Shown here: positions 1 through 13,300 of the stretch, one piece after another
How positions within the stretch are numbered: the first letter of the stretch is position 1
Layout of the letters: every line of letters begins with the position of its first letter
Assembly (NCBI RefSeq): GCF_964199755.1
Contig: NC_133906.1
Location: 20,335,419 to 20,399,418, forward strand
Source of the DNA: Larus michahellis
Taxonomy: Eukaryota; Chordata; Aves; Charadriiformes; Laridae
Length of the DNA: 64,000 nt
Direction of reading: 5' to 3'
Translations under genes and position numbers: made by a program
The notes under the pieces: model-generated
Told to the model about the DNA's origin: nothing
The model's input: only the letters and a program-made list of their open reading frames with translations
The model's database searches: none

Positions 1-3000
1 CTTCTGCTGAAGTCTTGTATTGAGGGAGCTTTGAGAACCAAGGAAGAGACAATCTGCCTCCCACCATGGGATCTACACGATCTACAGGCTTTTGTATTGG
101 ACTCTGGCTGAAACTTCTAAAAGAAACCTATGTTTACCCAGAACAATTAGAAAAGGAATGATTTCTGATACCATGGATGTTGACCCTCTACTTTAATCAG
201 GAAGGCTGTCAGACTATATAATTTTCATTGTCAGCTACAACCCATCAAGCAGTGACTTTAACTTCCATGAGCTGCTAAAAAGAAAAGAGTAATTCCTCTT
301 ACAAAGCTGAACTTTGATTCCTAAAAAATTCATGCATGTTGTTTTTATGTATGGGTCAACGCTTCCATTTTCTGGATGAACATCCGTACTTCTGCACTGA
401 ACAAAGCTCTGATATACCACTCAGCTATATGAAACCAAAGCATTTCATTCATTATTTCCTCTGGAGCTTCCTAAACAAAAGTGGTTGAAGACCATCACAA
501 TTCAACACACTGTTGTATTTCAGTGCAAGAGGTATTTTAATGGCTGAACCAGCTCAATTAGCCCTTACAAACAATTATAAGCAAGTGCTTTCACAAGCCA
601 TCAGTTTTTGGAAGCTCGTGTCTATAAAGTAACCTGTTAGTGAAAGATGCAAAACTTTGTCAGCCCGTGGACAATACCAGATGGAAGTTCTGAGAGTAGG
701 AAGGGAGGGAGGAGTGGAGAACCTGTTGTCCCAGATGGCTGAACCACCTTTTCTCAGAGGAGACCAGTGAAGAAATCTTGGAAGTCTGAGGTGCAAATGA
801 GCTCCCTTTCAACTGCCTAGAGAGATTCCCACAGACTGTTTGGGAACACTGTCAACGTCCCGCTCTGAGTGGATTATCTAGATTCCTGTAGGCATACACT
901 GACTGTCTTTACTGCGTATAAACCAGTTTGATTTCTTCTCTGGGCACGTCAGCCCAGTTCCCTCCCAGGCACAGTAATTTACCTGAGATGCAGTTCAGAG
1001 AATAAAGTTCATAGCAGCTTTCGCCTGTCATAGAATAATCACAAGTTTAATCATTTAAACTCCCTAATAGCTGGTTCCAGATGTTTTGAGAAAATAAAAG
1101 AAGAGAAAAATCATAGTCAAGAACAGTTTTCTTAATCTTATTTGAGTGTTAGCTGGGAAAAATATAAAAGGGAATTTTAAAAATCTATTTCTGTCCTCTG
1201 TAGTTAGAGCCTGGGGAACAGATCTTCAGCAAAAATTCATAGCAATGAAACATTCATAGACACGCCGGTTAGGTTTACCTACAGATTTTCTAGCCATGTT
1301 TCAGAACTAGCATCCAGGTGTCATAAGCCTTCTCGGGAAACTCAGGGCCTGCACGTCTTTAAAAATATAACATAGAAAATTCTTTCTAATAGTATAGCAG
1401 ATGCAGTAGAAATGTATATTTTCTCAACTTCCAGTAGTAAATAAGATTTCATAACCAGGATCACAATTTATAACTGCAATGTTTCTGTTGATTTAAAGAA
1501 AAAAACCCCAGAATTTGGATCGCTGAAGCGTTAGTAGAGCAAACTTAAAATTCCTGCAAACGAGCACCTCTCTAGAATGAACACTTCCAAAGCTATCATC
1601 TGGTTTACCGTCTGGTTCAAAAGAGAGCCACAGGTGAAAATCATTCTGTCTTTTAAAATACGTTTACCTGAACCAGTCTGTCATCTGTGCATCCTGCTTT
1701 ATCTAACCAGTGTCTCCATTAGCGCTCATCACCATGGTATCTGAACTTCTTCTGCTGGAGGTGTTATTCCAATTACTTTAGTGTAGTCGCTGACATGTAA
1801 CCGAGAGCAAAATGTGAGCTTCTGTTAGGAAAATAATGCTCCAATTAGTTGCTCCCTCTTTGTCTAACAACGCAGAAAGTCACACTGTGAAGGATTATTT
1901 CCAGAGCTCGCTCTCGGTGGTAGTCTCTCCTCCTTTCCTTTTTATTGTTGCCGCTGCGATGTTGACACAGAGGTTTGGCAGTCTCCCATGTGAATCACAT
2001 ATTGGAGCTCAAGCTATTTATGATAGTCAATACAAATCAAATACCTCCGCTGTACATTAGCCACCGCTCAGCTGAATTTCCTTGCTTCCCCTGTGCTGAC
2101 CCAAACCTACGTAGGAGACAGAGACAGCATTTTTCTTGTGCATCCTGACTCCCAGTTGAAATAGGAAAACTCCTGAGGAGGAGAGCTGTAAATATAGAGC
2201 AAGTCTGAAGAAACCGCTGTTTTGTGATTGCGTACGAACTGCTCCTTTCTCGGCAGTTCTCCGGGATTTAGAATAGATTTCGTGACTGACAAAATATTTT
2301 ACCCAGTCATAGCATAAAAAAGAATTATAAACAACTTTGGAGACTGTTTCCCAAGCTAAATCTTGGTGCATTGACCTTCTAGCTTAAAAATTGGGTATCC
2401 TGCTTATGGGTGGGATGACAATCAGCACTTCAGGCTTTTCGCTGTGGACCCTCCTATCCCACCAGCAGCTGCAGTTATTTGTCAAGCTTGAAAGTAGAGG
2501 CTGGAAACCACCTCATTCCTTTGCAGCTCTTGCCTTCCATAAATGAAACGAGAAGCAGGTAATAGGGCTAAAGAGCAACACCTCACCCAGCTACAACCAG
2601 AACTTCTCTTTCACTTATGTCCCATCTGCTGGTGGACACACACCGCTGCCTTCCTTTTGCTCAAGCAGCATCCAAATGCTCCACGTGAGGAGTGGGTCTC
2701 ATCTGGGGAGTGTAATTTGAGGCATCTTAAAAGAGCCTGACTGCAAAAACGACTTAAAGGTGCTAAAGCCCTGTGTCAAGCAATCACCACCGCTTACCAA
2801 TTGTAGCTGTATCAAAAACAAACAACAAAAAAAAAATTTAAGCTGTTAAATTACTTGAAGAAGTATGATAGAGCAGCGCTCCTTAAACCGTAGACGTCAA
2901 CCCCAGTTCAGCCCACAGGAACACCTTGCTTGGACATTGTTAAGGTGAGACACGTGATTCCTGCAGCAGATCCAGTATTTCTCACTTTTTTCTTTTTCTT

Positions 3001-4030
3001 TTTTTTTTTAATATTCGGAGGCTTCCAGCTGTAGGGCCCAGGGGTTCGGAAGCGTGCTGCACTTGTTAGACCTGGGAGCAGTGCCCCTTTGCTTGCTAAA
3101 TGAGTTTTCATAAGCTTTTCCAGCTTATGAAATCAAATCATTCTTTATGGGGTCCTATGGTGAAATTGGCTCTTCCCTAAATGTGAATGCTCCCTCTGGG
3201 GGATGGGGGTTGGGTGTTGTCCTTTTTTAATAAAAGGTTTTTTCTCCTCTCAGCACGTTAAAATGCCCTGCCAGGGCAAACCAGCACTTGGTGCACAGAG
3301 CTGCCCCCACACACACAGAGACCTTGGTAACATACCTCTAGGGCTGAGATCCACCCGGGGGACACCACTTGCACACTTTTCCAGACTCGCAGCACACCAG
3401 CAAATAGAATCTGTTTGCACACGTGAGGTGGGACTCAGCCTGATGACTCCGAGTTGCCTGGACAGTATCAGGGAAGAAGACAATCACGCACCCTGCGCAC
3501 CCTGCTGTGACAGAGCTCGTTTGCAATCCATCTCTGGCCATCCCACACCCGGGCTCCCAGTGCCCTCTTTGGGGCAGCACCCATCAGTAGTCCCATGTCA
3601 CAAACCCTCAGGTAAGACGATAAAGAGGATCTTAGGAAAAGAAGAGTTAATTGTGCTGACAGCATCAGCTATGCTTGCAAAGCCTCGAGCCTTAACCACG
3701 GCCACGGGAACGCCTGCTCTGAGACCATCACTCAGGAGGGGAGCCAGTAACACCACCGGTGTTCCGTGGCTCTTACAGTTACGTCCCACTCGCTGCAGTT
3801 TCTCACTTAAACGTGACTGCTTCTGTAGTAAAGAATCTACAGCTGAACCAATTCAGTTTAATGTATTATCTGAAAAAGAAACTGCTTTGAAGCTTCATAG
3901 ACCATCACAAGCAGTAGGAGGGATTAGCTGATGATTTTGTGAATGAGATGGATTAGGAGATGTGCTGGAATACAGCTTTACTGGCTTACAACAGGCTGAT
4001 GCTTCAGGATCACCAATTGTTGCTGCTGCC

Positions 4031-4062
<32 letters not shown>

Positions 4063-6392
4063 CACCACCACAACAAACCGAACTCTAAACATGTAAGGGC
4101 TAAATCCTAATTCTATCACCTTAACTACCTTAATTCCTTCCCAGTATGGCAGAATCTGGCATGAGGAGCGCAACTCTGAGTTGAAACTTTGCTGATGATA
4201 ACCGTATTAGTAATTAATATTCGTATTGTGCATTAAAGGAAATAGCAATTCCCTTTCTACAGTGTGATCCAGCCCAGAACCGCACCGCATACAAAGCTCT
4301 CGAGATATTTTGAGGTTGAGACATTTTAGTTCACAAATAACCCCTCTCTCTACTGTCTGAACAGTAGAAAGGTGAATAAACTGCCGAGGTTTTTATACCA
4401 CTGACGTCATGGAGGAATTTCATCTCTCTACACTGCTGTCTCAGACCATCTCCTGGAGTATAAGCAGAGATACTGGGTATTGACTTCCAGAACCATGTTA
4501 ATATTGATGAAAAGTCATTTACTTCTCAAGCCAAATGAATAAAGAGCATCTCTCCCAGGACCGTGGGGTTTTGCTGTCCAGACTGTGGTGGTTTTATACA
4601 TACATCAGTCAGAGTTCAGCTAACTGAGGGAAGGTGCTTGTTCTATTAAAAGAGTTGCTACCTGAACAACTTTTAACATACAAAGGTCGAATATCTCTCT
4701 GCGCATAGGCATAAGGAAGCTTCTTCGATAAATAATGAGCAGGAAAAAGTGACAAGGTCTTCCAAAAAGAATCTATGAAACCAAAGTGGAGGATCAAGGG
4801 TTTTGCTGATCAGAATCTTTTTCAAGAGCCTTCTTTTTGCCTAAAAATAAGGGCGACTGACCTTGAAACCCTTCTTAAGAAAGTCTCTCCTTTAAGAAGT
4901 CACCTTCAAATTGGCAAGTGCTGAAGCTTCAGCGTTCTGTGGTAACACCCCCACCACCACCTCCGCTCCCACAATGTAATTGAATTCAGATTAAAACTTT
5001 AAACAGCTGAAAGTGAAATCATATATTTGGGGTTATGTCTACAATTCCTTTGGCAGCTCTGAACATGTGGGATAATTTAGTGTTTAAACTATTAAGATTT
5101 AACTTTTTCCCCAAACAGGGAGAAGTATGAATCCAACGGCATTACCCGCAAAGGTTTCAGTGGCACCGCAGATACGTGAACACAAGTGGACCGTGCTTAT
5201 CCTGTCAATGAGTTCAGCCTGAGAGAGTCTGCCAGGGTGAAACAGGCTGGTGTCTCTCCTCGGGCTGTTTTCCTGTGTCAAGTCCTGCCATTGAGACAAG
5301 AAGTTCAAGCTGGCGAGCAGGGAAGGTTAATCAATGGCCACCAGGATGTTATATGTGCCTTACCTTACTCTGAGGTCTTGAGAGCAACTTCAGACAGGTC
5401 CATTGTCCTCTGGCGCTGCGGGAAAGCGCGATAACTACCTGGAAATGGCTTAAAAAAATCCCTAAATCCCCAGATTCCTCTTTAGCAAGAGGTATGAAGA
5501 GAGGGGCTGTTAGCTGTGCCTGGCTTCTCCTTATATCGTTTATCTGGGTCACACTTTATTTTTCCGTTTCCTCGTGCAGACTTTGTGGTTACCTTCATGT
5601 CTTGTTTCACAGGGAGAAATGGTGAGCTCCTGTTTGCCCTGGGCTGCGTAATTCACACTCCCAGCACAGCAGGCCGGCTCTTCCCGTTAACAAGCAGGAG
5701 ACCCCAGACCCTGAATTCTGCTTTATTTTATGTCTAATGATACACCACAAAAAGCAGACTTAGATGGAACCTGTCACCACACCCTTCTTTTTTTTCCTGG
5801 GAACCAGGGAGATAAGAAACTTTTCTTTTGGGTAAGTTGTGGGTGTTTTTCTGACAGCCTCTGTGTCTTGTACACTTGTACCATACTTAATGTAGATAAA
5901 AGTACAAATATTTTGCATAATTACATGGATGTTAACATTCATAGTGCCTGTGGCACCAGTTCTAATTTAGTAAAGTGAATCAGTTCCTTTCACTAACAAT
6001 TCATCGGTGCTGCGCCAAACAGAAAGGCTGCATCGTGCTTCGCTGTTACCACAGTTGAACATTAGCAATTCTAATTCCAAAATTCCTTTAAGTGTTAATC
6101 AACTGGAAAAAAAAATATCAACTTTTTCAAAATACAGAAGTTCCTCCTCAAATCTCAGTTTTGCCATAATGCAGGCAGAAAATGCAATAGCAGAATCAAG
6201 CGATAATCACGGGTGAAGGTGTAAGAGCTGCCACATTTTTCTCTCCACGCCATCGCCCTGTCTCACTGGTCTGTTTTACCTGGTCACAGACGTATGTGCT
6301 GTTAATCTGGCCACCGCCAGCACAGCCAGGACAGGCTAACAGAGCAGAAAGTGGCTTGCAGAGTTTTCACCTCAAGAATGACTTAAGGCAGC
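1..6392. other. Gene-poor intergenic DNA
   Basis: No coding region with splice sites or a recognisable domain was seen on either strand. Contents are short homopolymer tracts (near 2990-3012 and 4031-4062) and a chance-looking 242-codon frame at 3203-3931. No repeat family was recognised here. Confidence 0.5.
4031..4062. repeat. T18-A14 homopolymer junction
   Basis: Eighteen T are followed directly by fourteen A, a perfect self-complementary tract. Confidence 0.9.
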
Positions 6393-7315
6393 AGAGAAAA
6401 TTCCTAGAAAGTAGTGGGGAAAATGCCTAGAAAGCAGTGGATGAAATGCTTGAAAGTAGTAAGAAAATGCCTAGGAAGGAACAGGAAAATTCCTAGAAGG
6501 CATAGGGCAATTCCCACAAAGCACAACCCAAATTTCTAGAGAGCAACCGATGAAGTCCTTGGACACCGCAGCAAATTCCTAGAAAGCAGTGGGGAAATTG
6601 TCGGAGGGTTTGGTGTGAAATTCTAGAAATCTAAGGGTAAATGCCTGGAAAGTACCACGTAAATTCTTAGAAAGGGGTGGGGAAGTTTCAAGAAAGTGCT
6701 AGTAAAATTCCTAAGAAACAACAGATTAGTTTTTAATTAAATGAATTAGTTCATTTAATTTTCTAGAAAACAACCAAATTGAAAATCACCAACTGAATTC
6801 CTAGAAAGCGGTACAAAAATTCCTAAAAAGCAATAGAAAAATTCCTAGAAAAGAGCGGGAAAATGCCTGGAAAGCATGGGGAGAAGTCATAAAAAGCAAA
6901 GGAAATTTTCGTAGAAAACACAAGTTGAAAGGCTGTGATAAAATTGCCTATAAAGTCACCAAAAAAATTCTGACAAGCAGCTGGAAAAATTCATTATAAG
7001 TAGCAGGAAATCACCTGGGAAGCACCAGGAAACTTCCCAGACGGATTCTAGCCCAAGGATTTGCTGGAAAGCACTATGTGAATTCCTAGAAGGACTCTAC
7101 ATTGAGGAATTCCTGGAAAACCAGGGAAGTCGCCTCAAACGTCCTGACGCAAGGATTCCTGGAAAACAACTGTTGTATTCTTAGAAAGCCGTAGGGATTT
7201 CCTAGAAAGGTTTTGGATTCCTGGAAAGCTGGGGGAAATTCCTAGAAAAGATCTAGATTAAGGCATTGCTGGAAACCCACAAGAGGGTCTAGAGAGAGGG
7301 TCTAGATTGGGACAT
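6393..7315. repeat. Degenerate 22-bp-period minisatellite with TTCCTAGAA core
   Basis: Units of 21-23 bases resembling AAATTCCTAGAAAGCAGTGGG repeat about forty times with much divergence. Successive cores at 6401, 6424, 6447, 6468, 6490, 6511, 6533, 6555 and 6576 show the period. The core is often the palindrome-like TTCCTAGAA. No coding frame is maintained. Confidence 0.9.
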
Positions 7316-9549
7316 TCCTCAAAATCCACAGTCCGTTTTCCTTGGAGGTGTTTTTCTTTAGGCATAGCACGACCTTCTTCTCCCAGTACGTCACAGCCAC
7401 CCAAGCTCTCCAGCCGGGAGGCAGCCACAGCAGAGCGTGTTGTTCCCCGTGGCACAACACCCACCCTTTGCCGCGTGAGGACGGTCATCCTGGAGGAGCC
7501 AAGAGGAGCTGCAGCAGGCCCTGGTGGTATCTGCTAAATAGATTTGTAAACATTCCGCTGAAAAACACAGGGTAGGACAGTGGAATCCTTATAAACAGCC
7601 ATTTGGGGAAGGAGAGTGCAGAGCTGTCTGAGAGGCTTTTGTTGCTGCTTATGTTAAATTAATTCAAGAAGCCCTTACAGTAGCTCAAGCAGAAGAGAAA
7701 AGACCCACTCATCAGAACTTATCCTTTATGGAGAGCCGGTCTTATTCTTAATGAGGTTTCACTGTGTCGTGCAGCTAAACAAATTCCAAAAAAGTCTTGG
7801 CAGAGAAGAGACTCAGCGTGAGCATGAGCTCCCACAGCAGGGTGCCGATTAGCCGCACGACCTGATTATGCCAATAATTAAAAAGGCAACATTGGGCACA
7901 GCCAGGCATCCTGGGAGTCAGACAGGTTACTGCTGTGGGTGCAGAAAATTTTAATCTCTTCCCTCTCTTATTCTGCTCCTCTGTGTTTGTGTCTCTGTTC
8001 TTTCCTTTTACATTTAATTTTTTTTTGTTCTCCTTTACTTTCATTCCCCCTCTTTTTTTCTTTTTTTTTTTTAAGGAAGCCAAAAATTTTGGGTGAACTG
8101 CAGGCGTCACAGGGTGGTACAGGGGTAAGGGTGGCTTTATGGCCTCAGTGTGCCTCAAGTCACCCAGGATCTGACTTCAGCCTGGTGCAATAAGAACAAT
8201 CTTGAAGCAGCCTCTATGGGTCATCTGGGAGCTGTTAGGAAGCAGCTATGGTCTGGTCACGCCAGCTTTGCCTCCAAATTGCCTTCTGTCACGCCTGGCC
8301 ATTACAATCAACTCCTTAACTTTCATCATTTCTCTGATTCTAGCAGAATGTCTGAGTTGCTGATAAAGAAAGCGTTCGACACTGCACAAGAAGACCAAAG
8401 GTTTGCGCCTGTCAGGTCCTGAGCAAGTCCGATGCCTCCCACAGAGGTGGGCGTGGAAGGAAGGAGGTGCTGATCCCATCAAGCCAACAGGCAGTACCTG
8501 CCCTCTGCCACCACCCTTTCCCTAGCTCAAGTGCTGCACATTGCTTTGGTTTTATGCTTCCCGTGTCGTAGCCTGTGGCTAGGTGTTTGGTTTATGCAGG
8601 GGGGAATTGTGTCTATATTCACATATAAATTGAAAATGTATTAAAGCTGTCAGTTATCCCGTTTTATGTACATATTTTATATCTGCTTCATATTCAGCTC
8701 TTTCACAGCCACAATATTTTGTGTTCTTTATATGAAAATTAATAAAAAAATTGGATCATCATGAAAGACTTCATTTCCTTAAGCTAGCAGTGGTGAGAAA
8801 AAATTCCATCTGCTTTATGTCACCTCAGTTTCAATCAGTTGAAAGTAAATTTCCATCAACTCAATCCATATACTTTTCCTCTCTGTTTACTCTTCCTGTA
8901 CTGCACGGAATCAAGCTAAACTGCAGGGAGCTTTTTATGGGCTTTTTAGATTAGTGCACATGGTGTTGCACACGGGCAAGAAATACATCTCGCTTGTACC
9001 CTCCTGTTACCTGCCCAGGGTGTGCCACCGAATGGCATTTCACATGCCTTATTTCCCACTTGGATTTATGTAGCTTCTATTTACCGCCTTTGAAATTTAC
9101 TTGTACTCTTTCCCTCAGTCTAAAAAAAATATTCTGCCTGCTGTTGTTACTTACAAGCTGTGACTGGGTCACCTCTTAACTTTCCCTTGGATAAAAACCC
9201 TAAATATCTTCAGGCTTCTTCAGCCCAGCACATTTATGTCTTCAAGTTCTGTTGTTCTTTTTTAACCTACTGTGATTTGATGGACAGTTTTGGGCAGGTA
9301 CAACCAGCCCGAACACTGTGTTCCCTTGCTGACTCATTTGGGATGGTGGGAAGAGGTCCCACCACCTCCATCCTCCTGCCTGAATACTACCTGATAATTG
9401 CATTTGCTTCGCTAACTGCTACTGGCTTCTTCCCTCCCACTACCTCAACACAGCTCACAAGGGAAAACAAAGCTTCATCTGGATTTTAAGGAATGGAAGA
9501 AATCTGGCTGCCCAGATTCTGCCAGGGAAGTCTGACCTTGACCTTCCTA
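7316..9549. other. Intergenic DNA between minisatellite and CR1
   Basis: A pyrimidine-rich stretch (about 7955-8075) and AT-rich DNA are present. No gene was supported. Confidence 0.45.
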
Positions 9550-10348
9550 TAATGGTATGAGGTTCAACAAGGCCAAGTGCCGGGTCCTGCACTTGGGACC
9601 CAACAATCCCATGCAGCACTACAGGACTGGGTCAGAGTGGCTCGAAAGCAGCCTGGCAGAAAAGGACCTGGGGGTGTTGGTGGACAGCCGGCTGAATATG
9701 AGCCAGCAGTGTGCCCAGGTGGCCAAGAAGGCCAACAGCATCCTAGCCTGTATCAGGAATAGTGTGGTGAGCCGGACTAGGGAAGTGATCATCCCCCTGT
9801 ACTCGGCACTGGTGAGGCCCCACCTCGAGTACTGCGTTCAGTTTTGGGCCCCTCGCTACAAGAGGGACATTGAGGTGTTGGAGCATGTCCAGAGAAGAGC
9901 TACAAAGCTGGTGAGGGGTCCGGATGACAAACCTTATGAAGAACGACTGAGGGAGCTGGGGTTGTTTAGCCTGGAGAAGAGGAGGCTGAGGGGAGACCTC
10001 ATCACCCTCTACAACTACCTGAAAGGAGGTTGTAGAGAGCTGGGGGCTGACCTCTTCTCCCTGGTGACAAGTGATAAGACAAGAGGAAACGGGTTCAAGT
10101 TATGTCAGGGGAGGTTTAGATTGGATATTAGGAAACATTTTTTCACTGAAAGGGTTATTAAACATTGGAATAGGCTGCCCAGGGAGGTGGTGGATTCACC
10201 ATCCCTGGAGGTGTCTAAAAAAAGGGTAGATCTGGTACTTAGAGACATGGTTTAGAAGCGGTTTTTGTCAGGGCAGGTTAATGGTTGGACTTGATGATCT
10301 TAAAGGTCTCTTCCAACCTCAGCAATTCTATGATTCTATGATTCTATA
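9550..10348 (+). mobile_element. CR1 LINE, 5'-truncated, with open reverse-transcriptase C-terminal frame
   Basis: The open frame 9557-10255 (232 codons) encodes the C-terminal part of CR1 ORF2, with [50 protein letters not shown] and [10 protein letters not shown]. The 3' UTR ends in three ATTCTATG octamers, the normal CR1 tail. It is truncated at the 5' side, as most CR1 copies are. The intact frame suggests a relatively young copy. Confidence 0.95.
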
Positions 10349-13300
10349 GACATCGCCCATGTGATGGGTCCTGGGGATCTTCTGTGTTGCACCTCCAGCA
10401 CATCAGCCTGGAGGAGAGGCAGCATCGCCATGGCGCTAAGAGGGTTAATTGTCATTATGTCCTTAGGGAAGTTAGGACAAACCTGGTAGAGTGGACCTGC
10501 TGAGGGACTGGTGCTCCAGAGAGCTTCTTCTCCAAGTCAGGGTGCAAAGGATGAACGTTAAATCTGAAAGGGTCCCCAGCATGGAGCCCTGAGTGCCAGA
10601 CTGCTGCTGCTCAGTGTCAGCTGCGAGGCCAGTTGCGATGTCCCAAGCCAGCCGAGCACACACTGTGTTTGTGCAAACACTGTGGAATTCATCTTCTTTT
10701 TCCGCCCAAAGCTCACTGTTTTTGCCAAAAAGACTTTTCTGATTCCTCGCCATGCCTCTCCCCCATAGCCATTACATGCAAGTTATTTGCTCTCAGTAAT
10801 TGAGAAGGGATGGGCAGGGCAAACAAGTCACTCACATGTTGTTCAAAATCCTTTTTGTGCCCTTCTGGTTTAGTTAAATTTGGTCAGGCTTTTCTGCTGC
10901 CCTTTGGACCATAGCAAATAACTCATCACTTCAGATTTGGGACGGTTAAAAGAAAAGGAACAGTAGTGCCACCTGCAGCAGAACAACTGAAATGTAGGTC
11001 TCCTCCAGCCCCAGGGATGCGGGTCTGCAGGTTGAGTATCAAGCAGGAATTTTCATTTGGTCCATATATAGATCTGACTTTCAGGGAAACCATCTTATGT
11101 AAAGATAACGATAACAAGCTCAGTGCTTTTTAAACGTGCGGATATCTGCATTGCTGTTTTCCCAAAACGCTGGCTGAATGAAGGCAGGCTACGATGCTTG
11201 CAGCAAATTCAAAGCGAGCTCCAGCCAGGCGTGTGCCCACTGATTTTGGACGCTGCCTGCCCAGACCAGCGGTGGCTCTGCCGGAGCCCAGCTGTGCTCG
11301 GACAGGCAGCACACGGCAGCCAGCCTGGTCGTGGCAGCGAGCAGAGTCCCGGGGGCTTCGATCCCTGCAGCTGGATCATCCCTCCTTCCAGCAGCTGTGG
11401 GGGAATGGTGGGCTCTCCGTGACACCGCGAAGACCATCAGTCCCGAACAATTTCACAGTGGAGTGAAAAACGAGCGTGACAATGAGCAAACCCTCCCACA
11501 ACGCTTTCCATCGGCAGCCCCCTGCTCGCTGGTCACCGATCACATCTTTTTTTCACATTGTCCCCTCAGGTCTCAGGTGGCTTTTTTCCATCAAGCTCTT
11601 CTCTTTGCCCGACCAGATAAAGGCTAAGATTAAGATCCAACACTGCCTCTCCCGTACTGGCCTGTAGGACTGTAACTTCTGCCCAGGGCTTTCAGAAGAA
11701 TAAGCAGTGATCGCACTTAGAGCTGCTACTGCCTTGAATCTCTGTTTAATATCAATTTGCTAATGTTAATCTTTCTAATTTAGTGAAAATAGACTTACAC
11801 AGTAACACCTCGGTTATATTTTTCAATCAATCAGCAGGCAATTAATGGACAATCACCATTATCCTCTGTAGTCACAGGTAGCACAGAAGAACAAGCACAA
11901 CACAGCCACAGCGAGAAAAGATACCAGCCTGACCAGGTTTTATATACACACAAATATGTCCTTTTTTTTTCTGAGGTATAATGGTGCAGAGCACTTCTAA
12001 GTTGCCCAACATGTCCCAGCCAGCCCTTCTCTTTCTGGCTTTACAACAAGACATGGTCACAGAAAGAACCACGTGTGCTCTTACACCAGATTTCCACCAG
12101 CAGCCACTATGAAATAGTCCACGGGGTTCACCCCAGCTCCAGCATCTGATCACAAACCTCCCGCGCTGGTCCTCAGGGCCAGCTTTCCACTAGCACGGAG
12201 GCTACAGCCAACCGATCTCTAAAGACACAGCCCACTTTCATTTACAGGCCAGCACAAATCCTGTTGCACCATTTGGGAAAGACTGGGCAGCTCTCACAGA
12301 GCATCTCCATAGAGCAAAAAACCCCGGGGATGGGGCATAGAGTGTTACGCAGAGCAAACATCTTCTGGAGGAAGAGGAAGATGCTCTGATCAAATCACAC
12401 AGGCAGGATTTATGCACGGAAAGGGTATGCCAATTAACTGCCCAAAAAAGCAACAGTATGTTTCTGTAAAACATCTTCTATCAGAAAAAATCCCATTTCA
12501 TTAAAGTTCAGACCTTCTGTGGACATTTGCTTGCTAATGATTTTTCATTAAAGAAAAACACAGGCCATCCCATAAACATCTTGGTAACATCTGTCTTCTA
12601 TTCTGAAAATGTCAAGATGGAGCACTTCAACCACTTCGGCAGCAGTGTGGTATGGCTTTTCATTCCAGTATTTATTTTGCATTATGGAAAAGATCAAATG
12701 TTTCAACTGACCAGCCAAAAAAAACACAATCCAAAAATATAGCTTTGTGGGACATGAACTTTGCTCTTTAAAGCTCATTTACAACAGAAATAAGTACTCT
12801 AAAAACATATAATTTCCCAGGTTTGACAATCCCACCTTAGCCCATGCTACCAACAAGGGGAGCAAAACCATCTTACTGAAAGACAGGATCACCACACGAG
12901 GGAGGACACAGGTCTTGTCTAACCACCAGCCTAGTTCAGGTCCAGAGAAGATGAGCCAAATAGACATAAGTCTTTACAAACTCACTGAGGTCCATAACAC
13001 AATGCTTGCTTACTTTTATTTGGGAGATCAGGTCAGAAACAGGGAATCCAAGAGGACACCAAGTCCATTTTTTCTTTTATTGCAGGGTCCAATACACCAG
13101 CATTTGGTGGGTGATGGCATAACCTGCTGTCAAATGTCTCCTTCAGCTTGTGCCAATGAGCTTGTACTTCGAAAGCTTTCCATGATTGCCAGCCAAAAAA
13201 CTACTGCAAATTACGCTATTCTTTTTCTTTGCTTTCCTGAAAGGATCAGAAGGACCCATCCGATTATAGCCCTTCTTTATGTACTGGAGGACTCAAGGTA

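Noticed and set aside
6393-7315. The TTCnnGAA-like cores as heat-shock elements
   Set aside because: Most cores have three bases between TTC and GAA rather than the two needed for heat-shock elements; only scattered units fit.
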